From Protea cynaroides (lineage: Eukaryota; Streptophyta; Magnoliopsida; Proteales; Proteaceae): a stretch of DNA of 64,000 bases. Positions within the stretch are counted from its first letter, which is position 1; every line of letters begins with the position of its first letter. The DNA lies in assembly GCA_028583415.1 (NCBI GenBank), contig CM053267.1:20715814-20779813 (forward strand). The letters run 5' to 3'. Shown one piece after another: positions 1 to 12,019 of this stretch. The notes under the pieces are model-generated. The model saw only the letters and a program-made list of their open reading frames with translations, ran no database searches and was not told the DNA's origin. Both the position numbers and the translations under genes were made by a program.

Positions 1-522
1 TTGTGATGAAAGGGTGCGTCAGTAGAATAGATGGTCCAAATTTAATCTCTCCAACGATCATAAAGATCAATGGTTGAGATTAAATTAATTCAAATTCATA
101 TCTATTCAAACGTATCTATTCAAATACATCATGTCTCTATGTATTCAAATACGTAGAGACATATCCTTTCAAAAAATAATCCAACGGATAAATCCGCACC
201 CGCACCCGCACCCACGCCCCGCCCGGCACGGCTCGGCTTGACGCGCGCGCGCGTGTGTGAAAAGAACCCCGGACCCCCCGGACCCTTCCCTCTAGAGGCA
301 TCCTTTCATTTAAGGGCTCAAGATGTTATAGGTCACACAATACATATATACCTCCTCAATCATTCTTCTCCAAGCAATATGGGACTAAAACAAGTCCTAC
401 AAGCTATGCCAACCAAAAAATACAAGTGGGAAAATTTCTCTCCAAAACCAAAATCAGAAAATAGAGTTAAAATTTTGAAACTTTTTTGATGTTTTTGATT
501 TTAAAACTCTAAAAATCCAACA
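1..522 (-). repeat. copia 3' LTR (partial, runs off window)
   Basis: This matches 5595-6114 base for base apart from scattered substitutions and a 2-bp length change in the GCGCGCG stretch near 240. The minus-strand LTR start is TGTTGGATTTTT, reading leftward from 522. A GC-rich block with repeated CACCCG units lies at about 195-235. Small ORFs here occur in both LTR copies and show no recognisable protein. Confidence 0.9.
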
Positions 523-533
523 ATTCCCCAACA
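523..533 (-). other. copia polypurine tract
   Basis: On the minus strand GTTGGGGAAT sits directly before the LTR start TGTTGG, the expected position of the plus-strand primer of an LTR retrotransposon. Confidence 0.7.
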
Positions 534-1103
534 AGATTCGAAATTTTTTAAAAACAGGATAGAGTGTTAATTGTATTAGGATATATAAGAGACTTCGTCG
601 CAGATGTCTTTTGGACTTGAATCTACACTAGGTTTGATACATCACGCTACAGAGTACGGGTGAAGCCACGCTTCTTGAACCTTTCCTCAGCGGTGTAGCC
701 GACTAATATACCAACCATCCCTTATAATCCGACCCTCGAATAGTTCCTTTCGTAAAAGGTGGATATTTTTCTCCGGCCTTGTCCCTATCTCAGATTCATG
801 AATGTTTAGAGAGTTCACCCTTAAAAACTCTAATCAGAGGCGGCCCCACCTCTTACATCCATTTAGGTCAGCCCATAGTGTGCACCACAGTTAACACACC
901 CCCACATTCCAGTAGGACACTTGGCTTGACTAAGAGTCCTTATGACTCATCCTCTTTTCATTGTGGTGAATATTATCTTCCCATCTAACCAGAATGAGCA
1001 AGTTTTGATAATACTAATCAAGTCATCCAATGACTTCGTTCTTACCCATTGAACCTAATTCCAGGGACTTCCTCTCACATAGGTTGGGTATCCATCACAT
1101 GAC
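534..1103 (-). other. copia 3' non-coding internal region
   Basis: This is about 570 bp between the pol stop and the polypurine tract. I see no ORF with retroelement motifs and no sign of an envelope-like gene. Confidence 0.6.
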
Positions 1104-3578
1104 TTATGTCACGGGTTTTAGGCTCATTCCTTTAGATGCATCATGTATTATCTTGGTGGTCTGAGGCTTTGTAAATATGTCTGCCAGATTCAATTCTGAC
1201 TTTACAAAGTTGATAGCTATCGTTCCTTCACTAACATATTGTCTAACTAAATTGTGTCTTAGTCGAATATGTCTCCTTTTTCCATTATATACATTACTTT
1301 TTGCCTTAGCAATAGCAGCTTGACTATCACAATGCAGTGATATGGGTGGTACCGGCTTAGGTCATAATGGAATTTCGGTCACCAAGTTTTTAAGCCATTC
1401 GACTTCTGATCCAGCTTTCTCTAAAGCTATAAATTCTGCTTCCATGGTAGAACTTGTACCACATGTTTGTTTAACTGACTTCCAAGAAATCGCTCCACCT
1501 CCCAAAGTGAAAACATATCCACTTGTAGCCAAGGATTCTTCTGTATCAGAAATCCAATTGGCATCACAATATCCTTCTAATACTTTCGGTTTTCCACTAT
1601 AGTGTATCCCATAGTTTATGGTTCCTTTTAAGTATCTTAGTAGCCTTACTAAAGCTTCCCAATGCTCTTTTCCAGGGTTATGAGTATGTTGACTCAATTT
1701 CCTAACTGCTAAAGCAATATCTGGTCTTGTAGAATTCATCAAGTAAGATACTGAACCAATGATTTGAGAATACTCTTTTTGGGAAATTGGTTCACCTTTA
1801 TGTTTTACAAGATAACTTCCAGGTATCAAAGGTGTCTTAACAGATTTATACTCAAAATAACCATACTTTTTTAGTAGATTTTCTACATAATGTGCTTGAG
1901 ATAAAATTATCTCATCACCTTTCTCGATGATCTTGATCCCAAGAATTACATCGGCTTCTCTCATGTCTTTTGTATCAAACTTAGACATGAGAAACTTCTT
2001 TGTTGTTTCTACTATGTCAAGATTAGATCCCATAATTAACATATCATCAACATATAATATAATAAATACACATTTTCCATTTGACAATTTGCTATATACA
2101 CATCTCTCAGAATTGTTAATAACAAAACCATTTGATACCAAAACACTATCTAATTTCTCATGCCATTGTTTTGGTGCTTGTTTCAGACCATATAATGATT
2201 TAATTAATTTACATACTTTATGTTCTTGTCCATATGTAATACAACCCTCTGGTTGTCTAATATAAATTTCTTCTTCTAAGTTACCATTAAGAAAAGCTGT
2301 TTTAACATCCATTTGATGAATAACTAGTTTATATATAGAAGCAATATCAAACATAGTTCTTATTGTAGCAATCCGAGCAACAGGTGAAAAAGTATCAAAG
2401 TAGTCTATATTTTGTTTTTGTTTAAAACCTTTGACCACCAATCTTGCTTTAAATTTGTCAAGAGATCCATCAGGCTTGAGTTTTTTCTTAAAAATCCACT
2501 TGGTATCCAAAGTTTTTGTACCTAGTGGAGGGTTTACTAATTCCCAAGTATGATTCTGTATAATAGAATCCAACTCACTTTTTATAGCCTCTTTCCAAAA
2601 TACAGCATCAGGAGATGTTACAGCCTCCTGATATGTTAATGGATCTCTCTCAACAAAATAAACAAGCATGTCATCCCCAAAATTGGTAGGTTTCCTTTGT
2701 CTTTTATTTTTTCTTAGTTGATCATCATTCTTGAAATCTAAATTATTATTATTATTTCCATTATTGAGAGCACTCAAATTTTGGTCTTTAGAAATAATAT
2801 TATTAGAAGAACATTGATTATTAAATTGATTTTTAATCATAGGAAATGTATTTTCAAAAAATTCTGCATCTCTTGACTCAATTATGGTATTCGCATCAAA
2901 CAGATTTTCAATAGGTTTTAAAATCAAAAATCTATATGCAACACTATGTTGTGCATATCCAATGAAAATACAATCACAAGTTTTTGAGCCTAGTTTTCTT
3001 TTCTTAGGTTCTGGAATATAGACCTTTACTAAACAACCCCAAACTTTTAAATGATTAAAAGAAGGTTTTCTTCCATGCCATAATTCGAAAGGTATTAAAT
3101 CAGAATTTTTAGGAGGTATCCTATTTAAAATATAGCAACCAGAAAGAATTGTTTCCCCCACATGTTTAAAGGTAAACCAGAACTTATTAAAAAACAATTC
3201 ATCATTTCCTTCAAAGTTCTATTTTTCCTTTCAGCAATTCCATTAGATTCAGGTTGATAAGGTGCTGTAGTTTCATGTATAATGCCACTTTCTTCACAAA
3301 ATTGTCTTAAGCTTTGAGTTCCATATTCAGTTCCCCTATCTGTTCTTAATTTCTTGATTGTTTTCCCTAATTGATTTTCCACTTCATTTTTGTATGCTTT
3401 AAATGCATGCTTCATCTTTTGTCCTTAAAAGATAAACCTTGGTGTATCTGGAATAATCATCTATGAATGTTATATAGTATTTTTTACCACCTCTTGACTC
3501 ATGAGATCTAAAATCAGCAAGGTCACTATGGATAAGTTCTAAAAGTTTACTTTTTCTTTCAACTGTTTTATGAGGTTT
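1104..3578 (-). pseudogene. copia integrase - reverse transcriptase - RNase H, broken
   Basis: This is the downstream part of the copia polyprotein, which would insert cDNA (integrase), copy RNA to DNA (RT) and degrade the template (RNase H). Visible motifs in order are the integrase core around 3250-3480 (FIDDYSRY, ERKNRTLKE), the integrase C-terminal stretch ending near 2900, the RT at about 2650-1900 (QMDVKTAFLNG, then LYVDDML as catalytic box), and RNase H from about 1600 (GYCDANW, SSTMEAEF). Breaks: a frameshift near 3400-3412, a one-base loss in a G-run at about 3157-3162, and an in-frame TGA at 1362-1364. The same frame stays open past that TGA to a TAA at 1104-1106 and carries the RNase H tail (HCDSQAAIAKAK, ADIFTKP). 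Not functional as it stands. Confidence 0.9.
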
Positions 3579-5072
3579 TTAGGTCATTTTCGTCTCTACA
3601 CAAATAGGACACTTATGATGTAGAGGTTCTGGATTTCCTTTAATAAATCCTAATTTTGCAAGTCTTTTAATGTATGGTGCACTTCGGTGTCCTAATCTAC
3701 CATGCCATAAATCAAACGACTCAATCAAATAAGAAAAAGAAACATTTTCATTCATTACATTATTAATACTTAGTACAAAAAGACCATTGGTCACATATCC
3801 TTTACCCACAAAAACATCCCCTTTTAACAAAATTGCCTTATCGGCTTCAAAAATTAATTTCATTCCTGCCTTGTTGAGAAGAGAGTCTGACACCAGATTT
3901 CGACGAATTTCTGGAACATGTAGAACATCATTAAGCATGAGAGTCTTTCCAGAAGTTAATTTTAGAAGTATTTGTCCTTTGCCCATGACTTGAGATGTTT
4001 GGAAATTTTCCATATACACAAGATCACCATCACTAACCGTTGAATATTTCATAAATAAATTTCGGTCAGCGCATATGTGTCTGGTTGCACCAGTATCAAC
4101 AACCCATTCTTTGGGTTTCTCCAAAAGATGTACTTCAGTTACTACCGCCACAAATTGATTTTCTTCAGTAAGATTCATTCTAGCCTTGTCATTACCCTTG
4201 TTGTCACCACTCTTGTTCTTTTTGTAAAGTCGACATTCTTTCTTGAAATGTCCAGCCTTCCTGCAAAAGAAACATGTGCCTTTCGGCTTCTTGAACTTAT
4301 TGTCCTTCTTCATGTGATGAGATTTATTGGGTTGCTCTCTTCCTCGTTTCTTTGACTGTTCTCCTTTCCCGGACTCTACAAGGTTTGCCTTGGATTTGAA
4401 TTCCTTGGCTTTTTCTACCTTGTCTTTTTCCCAGTTCTTCTCTTCAATCTTGACTCGAACAATGATTTGATCAAGTGTCCAGTCCATGGTTTTATGCTTC
4501 ATATGAGATTTGAAGTCATTTCATGAAGAGGGTAGTTTCTCAATGAGAGCTCCAGCCACAAATGTTTCAGGTAAATTAATTCCTTCCTTAACCAGATTTC
4601 CAACCAATACTTGGAATAGGTCGATTTGCATGGAGATGTTCATGTCATCTTTTATTTTAAAGTTTAAAAAATTTGCAGTGACATATTTCTTACTCCCTGC
4701 ATCATCCAATGAATATTTTTTCTCCAATGCATTCCAAATAGTAGAAGCATATTCATAAGATGCATATACATTGTAAAGATCATTAGACAATGAGTTCAGA
4801 ATCCTATTTTTGCATTGATAATCAGCCTCTATCCATGCCACCCGATTGACTTTCACATTAGGATCATCGTCCTCAGCCGGTATGGGTTCAGACAGAGCAA
4901 ATACCACTCCTAGTTGAGCCAATGCAAATTTCATCATCTGCTTCCACCTCTTGAAATTTGACCCATTAAATGATTCAATTTTGTCAAACTCAGTCACAAG
5001 GCGTAATTTTTCCATTGATGAAACAACAGAAGCAGTCAAACTCGATTCAACAGCCGTGATCCCCAGTCTCAA
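3579..5072 (-). pseudogene. copia gag - protease - pre-integrase, broken
   Basis: The gag capsid part runs from about 5015 (MEKLRLVTEFDKIE) to 4430; an upstream in-frame Met at 5072 is possible but less likely. The CCHC zinc knuckle CFFCRKAGHFKKEC is at about 4285-4245. The protease active site is WVVDTGAT at about 4110-4087, with DTG as in many copia elements. The integrase zinc-binding motif (HGRLGHRS...CPIC) follows at about 3705-3600. An in-frame TGA at 4521-4523 interrupts gag while the frame continues unchanged to 3579, so it is a point nonsense change. A TAA at 3579-3581 ends the frame in the integrase N-terminus, and reading resumes in the downstream entry. Confidence 0.9.
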
Positions 5073-5594
5073 ACTTTGAATTAATCTTAAGAACTATAAA
5101 AATATATATTACAAAGTAAGTTTGAGACTAATACAGAGTTAGAGGAAGAAAGAATATATATTAATATTTATTTAAGTTAGAACACTTACAGAATTTTGAA
5201 GTAATATCAACAGTATGGATAGGGCTGAGTCGTGCCACCGGTCACTATCCTTAAGATTAATTCACCCCTTATGTGCAAAGAGTTCCCGTGAGATTAATCC
5301 CCAAGATAAAACAGCCCCGAAGTCGAAGCTTCTTCCACTTAGGTTGCACTCCAACAAGTGGTCTTCGTCAGAATCTCGACGGCTACAATGAACACTCAAA
5401 CAGAAACCGAAACCAATTGATTTTGATAACTTAGAAAAACAGAATAAGGCTGGAGGAGGGAGAGAGAGAGAGAGAGAGATAGATGTGTACGGATGCACTA
5501 TATTGTAACCTTCTGCTAATGGACTCTTCTTGTATTAATAGAAAAGAGGTCCTAAATCAAAGGGTACGATGAAAAGTTGTACCCATCCAACGGG
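5073..5594 (-). other. copia leader and probable inner part of the 5' LTR
   Basis: This is about 520 bp between the gag start and the proven LTR match. It holds a (GA)n tract at 5459-5479 and AT-rich DNA. The true LTR edge is inside this stretch, because the left LTR copy is cut at window base 1. TG candidates at 5484 and 5494 could be the edge, but none is confirmed by a primer-binding site. Confidence 0.5.
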
Positions 5595-6114
5595 TTGTGA
5601 TGAAAGGGTGTGTCAGTAGAATAGATGGTCCAGATTTAATCTCTCCAACGATCATAAAGATCAATGGTTGAGATTAAATTAATTCGAATTCATATCTATT
5701 CAAACGTATCTATTCAAATACGTCATGTCTCTATGTATTCAAATACGTAGAGACATATCCTTTCAAAAAATAATCCAACGGATAAATCCGCACCCGCACC
5801 CGCGCCCACGCCCCGCCCGGCACGGCTCGGCTCGGCGCGCACGCGTGTGTGAAAAGAACCCCGGACCCCCCGGACCCTTTCCTCTAGAGGCATCCTTTCA
5901 TTTAAGGGCTCAAGATGTTATAGGTCACACAATACATATATACCTCCTCAATCATTCTTCTCCAAGCAATATGGGACTAAAACAAGTCCTACAAGCTATG
6001 CCAACCAAAAAATACAAGTGGGAAAATTTCCCTCCAAAACCAAAATCAGAAAATAGAGTTAAAATTTTGAAACTTTTTTGATGTTTTTGATTTTAAAACT
6101 CTAAAAATCCAACA
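5595..6114 (-). repeat. copia 5' LTR (minimum extent)
   Basis: This is the second copy of 1-522, ending ...AATCCAACA at 6114. Similarity to the left copy is very high, which suggests a fairly recent insertion even though the coding region is broken. Confidence 0.88.
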
Positions 6115-6444
6115 GGTATGATCAACCGCTACCTGCCCATCTTCAGTGAACTCAAGCTTTGTGCTGGGAGCTTCAAAATTTAACGGTGAACAGAGATACA
6201 ATGCTGCAACCCCAAGTAGCTTGGAGCCATACCAGGCCAGCCTGAATAACACGTCGGAATTGAAGGCTAGATTGGCTGATGAACTAAAACTACTTATGGT
6301 TTGGTTGCTTCCACTACACCAGAAAGTGCAAGTTTTCGGGCGAGACAGTGCTCGAAAAGTGATCCCTCGATGATGGGAGTTGAAGTGGTAACTAACAGTA
6401 CTGAATGATAAGTTCAAGGGTGGGCGTTGGAATTTTGAAGACAA
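6115..6444 (-). pseudogene. first exon of a host gene, probably plastid-targeted, cut by the copia element
   Basis: An open frame on the minus strand runs from 6444 to the copia LTR edge at 6115. The N-terminus is rich in Ser, Phe and His with few acidic residues (like a plastid transit peptide), followed by a more structured stretch (FRLAWYGSKLLGVAALYL, then TEDGQVAVDHT) that resembles the start of plant plastid NTF2-like/DUF2358 proteins; this family call is tentative. The frame enters LTR sequence directly after VDHT, so the element sits in or at the edge of the exon. Compared with the copy at 7357-7594, this copy lacks about 33 bp that include that copy's likely start codon, so the ATG at 6444 is probably not the ancestral start. 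Confidence 0.5.
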
Positions 6445-6856
6445 GGGTTGTACAAGATATCATGGTTTAAAAATTTTGCACTTGAAGATAGATTTTTATT
6501 CTTAATAGAATACCAAATCTATTTCTCATTCTACAATCTATTTTTTTTTTTTTTTTGGAACTACTAAACAACATTTAATTTATTTCTATCAAAAATAATT
6601 TTCAAAAATGATTTTTGATAAATAGATAAATAACAGAAATAAAAATGGATCCAAATTAAGCATTTAGTGAGATACTAGCCTCCTAATGCCATATCCAGAT
6701 TGCTTTTTGGCATACATTGATAATTACCAAAAGTACCCCTAAACAATAAATAGGGACTAAAAATACAAAACTATCCTTTCTCATAAAGCCAAATGATATC
6801 ACCAGTTTTGCAAATAAAAAAATAAATAATATTTTATATTTATAAATAAAAATATT
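6186..6856. repeat. left copy of a duplicated block ending at the gap
   Basis: This matches 7357-8067 in the same order and orientation. Differences are a 33-bp indel (near 6404 / 7582-7614), an 8-bp indel (near 6488 / 7690) and scattered substitutions. The left copy stops exactly where the Ns start and the right copy begins exactly where they end. Confidence 0.9.
6480..6660. repeat. AT-rich hairpin, possible small MITE
   Basis: The stretch contains a perfect-looking hairpin (TATCAAAAAT ... ATTTTTGATA, about 6588-6630) and a poly-T run. The same unit is in the second copy at about 7695-7860. No target-site duplication was identified. Confidence 0.3.
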
Positions 6857-7356
6857 NNNNNNNNNNNNNNNNNNNNNNNNNNNNNNNNNNNNNNNNNNNN
6901 NNNNNNNNNNNNNNNNNNNNNNNNNNNNNNNNNNNNNNNNNNNNNNNNNNNNNNNNNNNNNNNNNNNNNNNNNNNNNNNNNNNNNNNNNNNNNNNNNNNN
7001 NNNNNNNNNNNNNNNNNNNNNNNNNNNNNNNNNNNNNNNNNNNNNNNNNNNNNNNNNNNNNNNNNNNNNNNNNNNNNNNNNNNNNNNNNNNNNNNNNNNN
7101 NNNNNNNNNNNNNNNNNNNNNNNNNNNNNNNNNNNNNNNNNNNNNNNNNNNNNNNNNNNNNNNNNNNNNNNNNNNNNNNNNNNNNNNNNNNNNNNNNNNN
7201 NNNNNNNNNNNNNNNNNNNNNNNNNNNNNNNNNNNNNNNNNNNNNNNNNNNNNNNNNNNNNNNNNNNNNNNNNNNNNNNNNNNNNNNNNNNNNNNNNNNN
7301 NNNNNNNNNNNNNNNNNNNNNNNNNNNNNNNNNNNNNNNNNNNNNNNNNNNNNNNN
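6857..7356. other. assembly gap, exactly 500 N
   Basis: Five hundred consecutive N bases. The round number indicates a placeholder and not a measured length. Any ORF that spans it is an artefact. Confidence 0.99.
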
Positions 7357-7594
7357 GTGAACAGAGATACAATGCTGCAACCCCAAGTAGCTTGGAGCCA
7401 TACCAGGCCAGCCTGAATAATACGTCGGAATTGAAGGCTAGATTGGCTGATGAACTAAAACTACTTATGGTTTAGTTGCTTCCACCACACCAGAAAGTGC
7501 AAGTTTTCGGGCGAGACAGTGCTCGGAAAGTGATCCCTCAATGATGGGAGTTGAAGTGGTAACTAACAGAACTGAATGATATTACGGAAGCCAT
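7357..7594 (-). pseudogene. second copy of the host first exon, with two stops
   Basis: This is the same exon as at 6115-6444. The likely ancestral start is the ATG at 7592-7594, giving MASVISFSSVSYHFNS, a typical-looking plastid transit peptide. In this frame there is a TGA at 7538-7540 (a CGA in the other copy) and a TAA at 7472-7474 (a CAA in the other copy). Both are single C-to-T changes. The exon runs into the gap at 7357, so its 3' end is unseen. Confidence 0.5.
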
Positions 7595-8067
7595 TTTTTG
7601 GGACCGCAGTTGAAAGTTCAAGGGTGGGCATTGGAATTTTGAAGACAAGGATTGTACAAGATGTCATGGTTTAAAAATTTTGCACTTGAAGAAATAAAGA
7701 TAGATTTTTATTCTTAATAGAATACCAAATCTATTTCTCATTCTACAATCTATTTTTTTTTTTTTTTAGAACTACTAAACAACATTTAATTTTTTTTATC
7801 AAAAATAATTTTCAAAAATGATTTTTGATAAATAGATAAATAACAGAAATAAAAATGGATCCAAATTAAGCCTTAAGTGAGATACTAGCCTCCTAATGCC
7901 ATATCCAGATTGCTTTTTAGCATACCTTGATAATTACCAAAAATACCCCTAAACAATAAATAGGGATTAACAATACAAAACTACCCTTTCTCATAAAGCC
8001 AAATGATATCACCAGTTTTGCAAATAAAAAAATAAATAATGTTTTATATTTATAAATAAAAATATTT
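7357..8067. repeat. right copy of the duplicated block after the gap
   Basis: Partner of 6186-6856. It continues past the point where the left copy is cut by the gap, into unrelated AT-rich DNA. Confidence 0.9.
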
Positions 8068-8567
8068 AGATGCAAAATCAAACACGATAAATTTGTTCAA
8101 ATTGGAAGTTTGTAGGTACGTACACTCTTGTAATTGTCAAGTGACAATGGAACATTAGACAATAAGGCCACCCTCGATGTACACGAGGTCTTTTCATGAA
8201 AGGACTTTACAGATCATATGTGCACTGACCATCGAGAGACTAGTCCCGATGTCTCCCATAGTCTAAGCAATTTTGAATTGCACCCCTCAAACCCATAATG
8301 GTCCAATCAATGCCTATGTAAGCACATAGTGCATCATGATATGTGCGGTCAAGCCGAGGACTACAAAATGGCTCATTTCAATAATCGTCACAAAACTAAT
8401 CCATTAGTACTATAGACCAAAAACAATGACGCCATATAATTAATTTATAAGCCACAAAATATGCAAGCCGCATGCCATAAATATATACCTCAAAATAGAA
8501 ATGGAAATGTCTAAAGAAAAAACATAAAAATAACACAATGAATCTGTATTGGGCCACACAATTCCAA
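8068..8567. other. non-coding, possible old retroelement relic
   Basis: AT-rich DNA without an ORF of interest. The stretch at about 8110-8340 (CATCGAGAGACTAG, GATGTCTCCC) has the look of a degraded copia 3' region, but no protein motif confirms it. Confidence 0.3.
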
Positions 8568-8735
8568 AATGGACAAAACTTTTAGTAGTTAATATATCTC
8601 CTTTTATAATTTAATTTTTTTACCCCTATTATATCCTATTTTAATAGTATGTTAACTGAAATGGTAACTTATCTCTCACGTTCTTTTAACTCGTATTTTT
8701 TTTCTATTTTCTTTTATCCATTACTTCCTATTTTA
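8568..8735 (+). repeat. left arm of an inverted repeat pair
   Basis: The reverse complement of 9951-10110 aligns along this arm (AATATATCTCCTTTT, TTTATCCATTACTTC and intervening blocks), with moderate divergence. The outer edge is AATGGACAAAACTT here and AACGGATAAAACTT in the other arm. Confidence 0.75.
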
Positions 8736-9950
8736 TATGGGTTTCAGTTATATTTTTTTTTTTGTCCACAATTTCCTATTTATCTCTTTTCCCTTTATTC
8801 TTTTTTATACCTTTTTTTTTTTTATTCAAGCCAAGTTCAAGAATGCATCGGTTAAATGATTTCTGAGGCTTTGAAAAAGAATCTTAGCATTGGTACTCTA
8901 TTGAAGGAAAAATGGATTCATCCCCAAAAGAGGGTACATCATCTCTTGCAAAATATTCTATTTATTGGATAGTGAAGTATGAACCATGAAGTGATAAACA
9001 GGACGTGAACAGTGAGTGAGCTCATTGGACTACGAAATGATGAACAAGAGAGATCCTACGTTGATTGACAAACCTGATGTAATTAAAAAAGAGAATTAAT
9101 TATTATAATGATGGATTATACATTACACGCACTATGTAACCCACATTCAACATTCAGTATACAGTAGCAACCGATCATCTGGAGATTGAGTTGGGTATCT
9201 TTTAGAAATCCCAATAGAAACCCAACATACAAAAGAAAACTCCGAGCTTTTCCCTATAGTATAAAATTTTAAAACTTCTTGATTATCTAATGTCGAAGAA
9301 AAGGAAAATAAAAATAACAAAATCCCAAGAAAAAAGAGTTTGAGAGAGAGAGAGAGAGAGAGAGAGAGTAAGTGGTTTACCCACCAAGGAAAGTCATTTA
9401 CGATTAAAGCGATCTTTATTGGTGTTGAGTTTGGATTATCCATATTTATTGTCAAATGGGAATTACGGTAAAAATGTAGGAAGATGATCAAATTGGCTTC
9501 ATGAAGGAATCGTTTCCTTTCTTTTCCAAAGAGAATCCTTTCATCTTGAAAATGATAGGGGTTTGTTGTGCATGCCAGCAATACATCCACCTCGCTCCAA
9601 AGTCCAAACAGGATCATCGTTCCCTGTAGAGAGAGATGAAGAGAGAGATGAAACATCTAAAGATGATCTCGTACATTGTACAGTCAATTTGTAAGGGACA
9701 AAAAAAATTACTATTTTGGTGGGCTCATGATGATCTTTCCCTTCCATCTATATTGAACGAGTAAATTAAAGCTTATCTCACATTAATGGAGGATCCATCT
9801 CACACCCATGGTGATTGTAAAGTTGTACTTCTGTCACGTTAATGGAGGATCAGCTAAAGAGATATTGTATGTAATAAGGAAAGAGGTTTTTGATTAAAGA
9901 AGTTTAATCGTTCAAATAAAAAATTACCAATTTAATTCACTCAGCATTAC
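8736..9950. other. spacer between the inverted arms
   Basis: About 1.2 kb. It holds T-rich low-complexity DNA, a (GA)n tract at 9342-9368, a short repeat of TTAATGGAGGATC (about 9784 and 9839), and no ORF with a recognisable transposase. The minus-strand ORF at 9147-9656 shows no family motif. Confidence 0.4.
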
Positions 9951-10110
9951 AAATAAGAAGTAATGGATAAAAGAAAAAAAGAAACAAATTAAAAGATCAT
10001 GAGAGATAAACTACCGCTTCAGTTAACTTACCATTAAAATAAGAAATAATGGGGGTAAAAAATTAAATTATTAAAAGGAGATATATTACTTAACATAAGT
10101 TTTATCCGTT
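9951..10110 (-). repeat. right arm of the inverted repeat pair
   Basis: Partner of 8568-8735. Together they bound about 1.54 kb. A foldback or non-autonomous DNA transposon with long terminal inverted repeats is possible, but no clear target-site duplication was found. Confidence 0.75.
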
Positions 10111-12019
10111 AACTCACTAAGACAGATGTCATCCAAAGAGCATACTTTTCTAGTACCAGCAGGTGATATGGACTCATGTGGCTATGGTTTCTTTCATTAA
10201 TGCAATTTGTTAGGGGAAAAATATGCCCTAATAAAAAACTAACACATGGCGTATAACCTAAAAAGGTTGTCCAACCAAATAAGCAGATACACTTGGAATG
10301 CGCACTTGGTCGACTACGCCGATGGTAGAGTTACTTGCTAAAGACCCCCACTCTCTGTAGGATAGGTCAAGGGAGTCTTACCCCTTATAGGACACGACAA
10401 CGAGGATCCCTAGTCCTTGTGAAACATGGTTATGGGGCCGCATCCACTGCTCTCAGACATCCGAACTGATTTTATCGCAAGACAGGAGTCCGCCTCTTAG
10501 TGAAACATGATCCATGTCAAACCCAAACTTATTTGGAGTAGGCTAATTCAGTGCACCTCAAGATGTGGAAGGGCTCACCCATAGGATGACACCTGTTACC
10601 CCAAGATACCCAGACTTGGCTACCCACGTCTCAGTCTAGATCTATGGGCATTAATCTCCGTAGCCCAACCTTTCACTCTTACTCAAACACTGAGACCTAG
10701 AGCCATCACATCCAAACACCTGGTAGTCCGTCTTATCCATGCAACACAAGATATGGACCTCGATGCTCCATGTCTCACCCTATAAATACTAGCAGTCCCC
10801 TTAGGTAACAGGAAGGATCTTTTTTATACCCACAAATTCTCTCTACGGTCCCCTTCTTTGAACTGAAGCTCGTCTCTCGACGATTCTTGACTGCATATAC
10901 TAGGAATCTGACTTAGGGTTGAACTTTATGGTTGGTCATCTCCACCCTAGAAATATAAAAATATCTCAAGGTCACACAGGCAAGGGAAAAAAAAAAGCTC
11001 AAAATACCAAGTTATGATATACCTGTCTAGTTGGGGTAAGCTCCCTGATTGCTTGTGAGATCCTTGAGTATCAAGTGACTTCGTTATATAATCGTCCAGA
11101 ATTCTTCAATAAAGGGTACTTTTAAATGTTCAAAACGGTATGGCATTCTACTTAATTTCTTGGATTAAACAAGTGATATGACATTTGTAATAGGTTTTTA
11201 GCTTTGATATGATATTATATATACGATCAAAATTCTTCTATGATGCTTTTTCCAATAACACAAGTATGATGTTTCTGCTAAAATTTTCCTTACTAAGATT
11301 TATATCATAGAAGTAGCTTTGTTTCTCATATATATGTTTTTATATATGAATATTTATCATATAAAAGATTAATGCTTATTTTTCTTTTTCTTTTTCTCTT
11401 TATGACAAATCATGACGTCTTCGTAGCAATGTTAGCTGATTGTGTTGAAGACTATTAGCTTTTTCTACAGCTTCCTCCAAAGTTACAGAAAGAGTAGATG
11501 AACAATTTAGAAACATTTGTTATGATGGTTATGATGAAGCTACCATCATTTATGATTATTAATGATATTACATGAACTGGAAATGAAATATCTTATTTGG
11601 GACTTAAAAAGTTCTGAAATCTTATTTGGGATTTAAAAAGTTTTTTGAAATAAGAAATATATGAGAAAGATGAAAGGGTTCTCTTGTGAGTTGACAACTC
11701 ATGTTAGAATTAACAAACCATCTTGGAATTTGAAAAGGTTTGTCTTTTGATTTGACTTTTCATAATGTAGGGGTGGAGAACTTATACTAACATTTAAAAA
11801 TGAAAAGAGTTTGGGACACTGGAAGATGGAAGTCTTAAGATGGCAAAAAGTCATCATTAATTAGCCACTAAGCCATAAGCCACCGAGCCATTAAACCGTC
11901 AAGTGGTCAAGCCGTCAAGCCCTGTACTTAGCTATGAAATGTGGCTAAGGAATTTTTGTTTTCAAGCCATTTTATGCCTAATAATTGGGCATTCATTTTT
12001 AGACCGAATTTACATGTAC

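Larger units (their letters stand above)
1..6114 (-). mobile_element. Ty1/copia LTR retrotransposon, nearly complete, left LTR cut by window edge
   Basis: Read on the minus strand the order is 5' LTR (right), leader, gag, protease, integrase, reverse transcriptase, RNase H, polypurine tract, 3' LTR (left). Positions 1-522 and 5595-6114 are near-identical copies in the same orientation. Integrase before reverse transcriptase is the copia order. The gag and zinc-knuckle style resembles the Tork-like group, but that lineage call is tentative. Coding capacity is lost through three in-frame stops and two frameshifts. No primer-binding site matching tRNA-iMet was found between 5073 and 5594, so the inner LTR edge is unresolved. 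The right flank directly after the LTR is GGTAT (6115-6119), which would be the target duplication, but its partner lies outside the window. Confidence 0.93.

Noticed and set aside
238..489. ORFs in the copia LTRs (238-489 and 5725-6081)
   Set aside because: Both lie in LTR sequence and share no known domain.
534..1103. Possible envelope-like gene in the copia 3' region
   Set aside because: No long ORF, no membrane segment and no signal peptide.
6683..7401. Two minus-strand ORFs across the N gap
   Set aside because: They consist mostly of undefined residues and exist only because N has no stop codon.
8649..8855. Phe/Tyr-rich ORF
   Set aside because: Low-complexity T-rich DNA at an inverted-repeat arm, no family.
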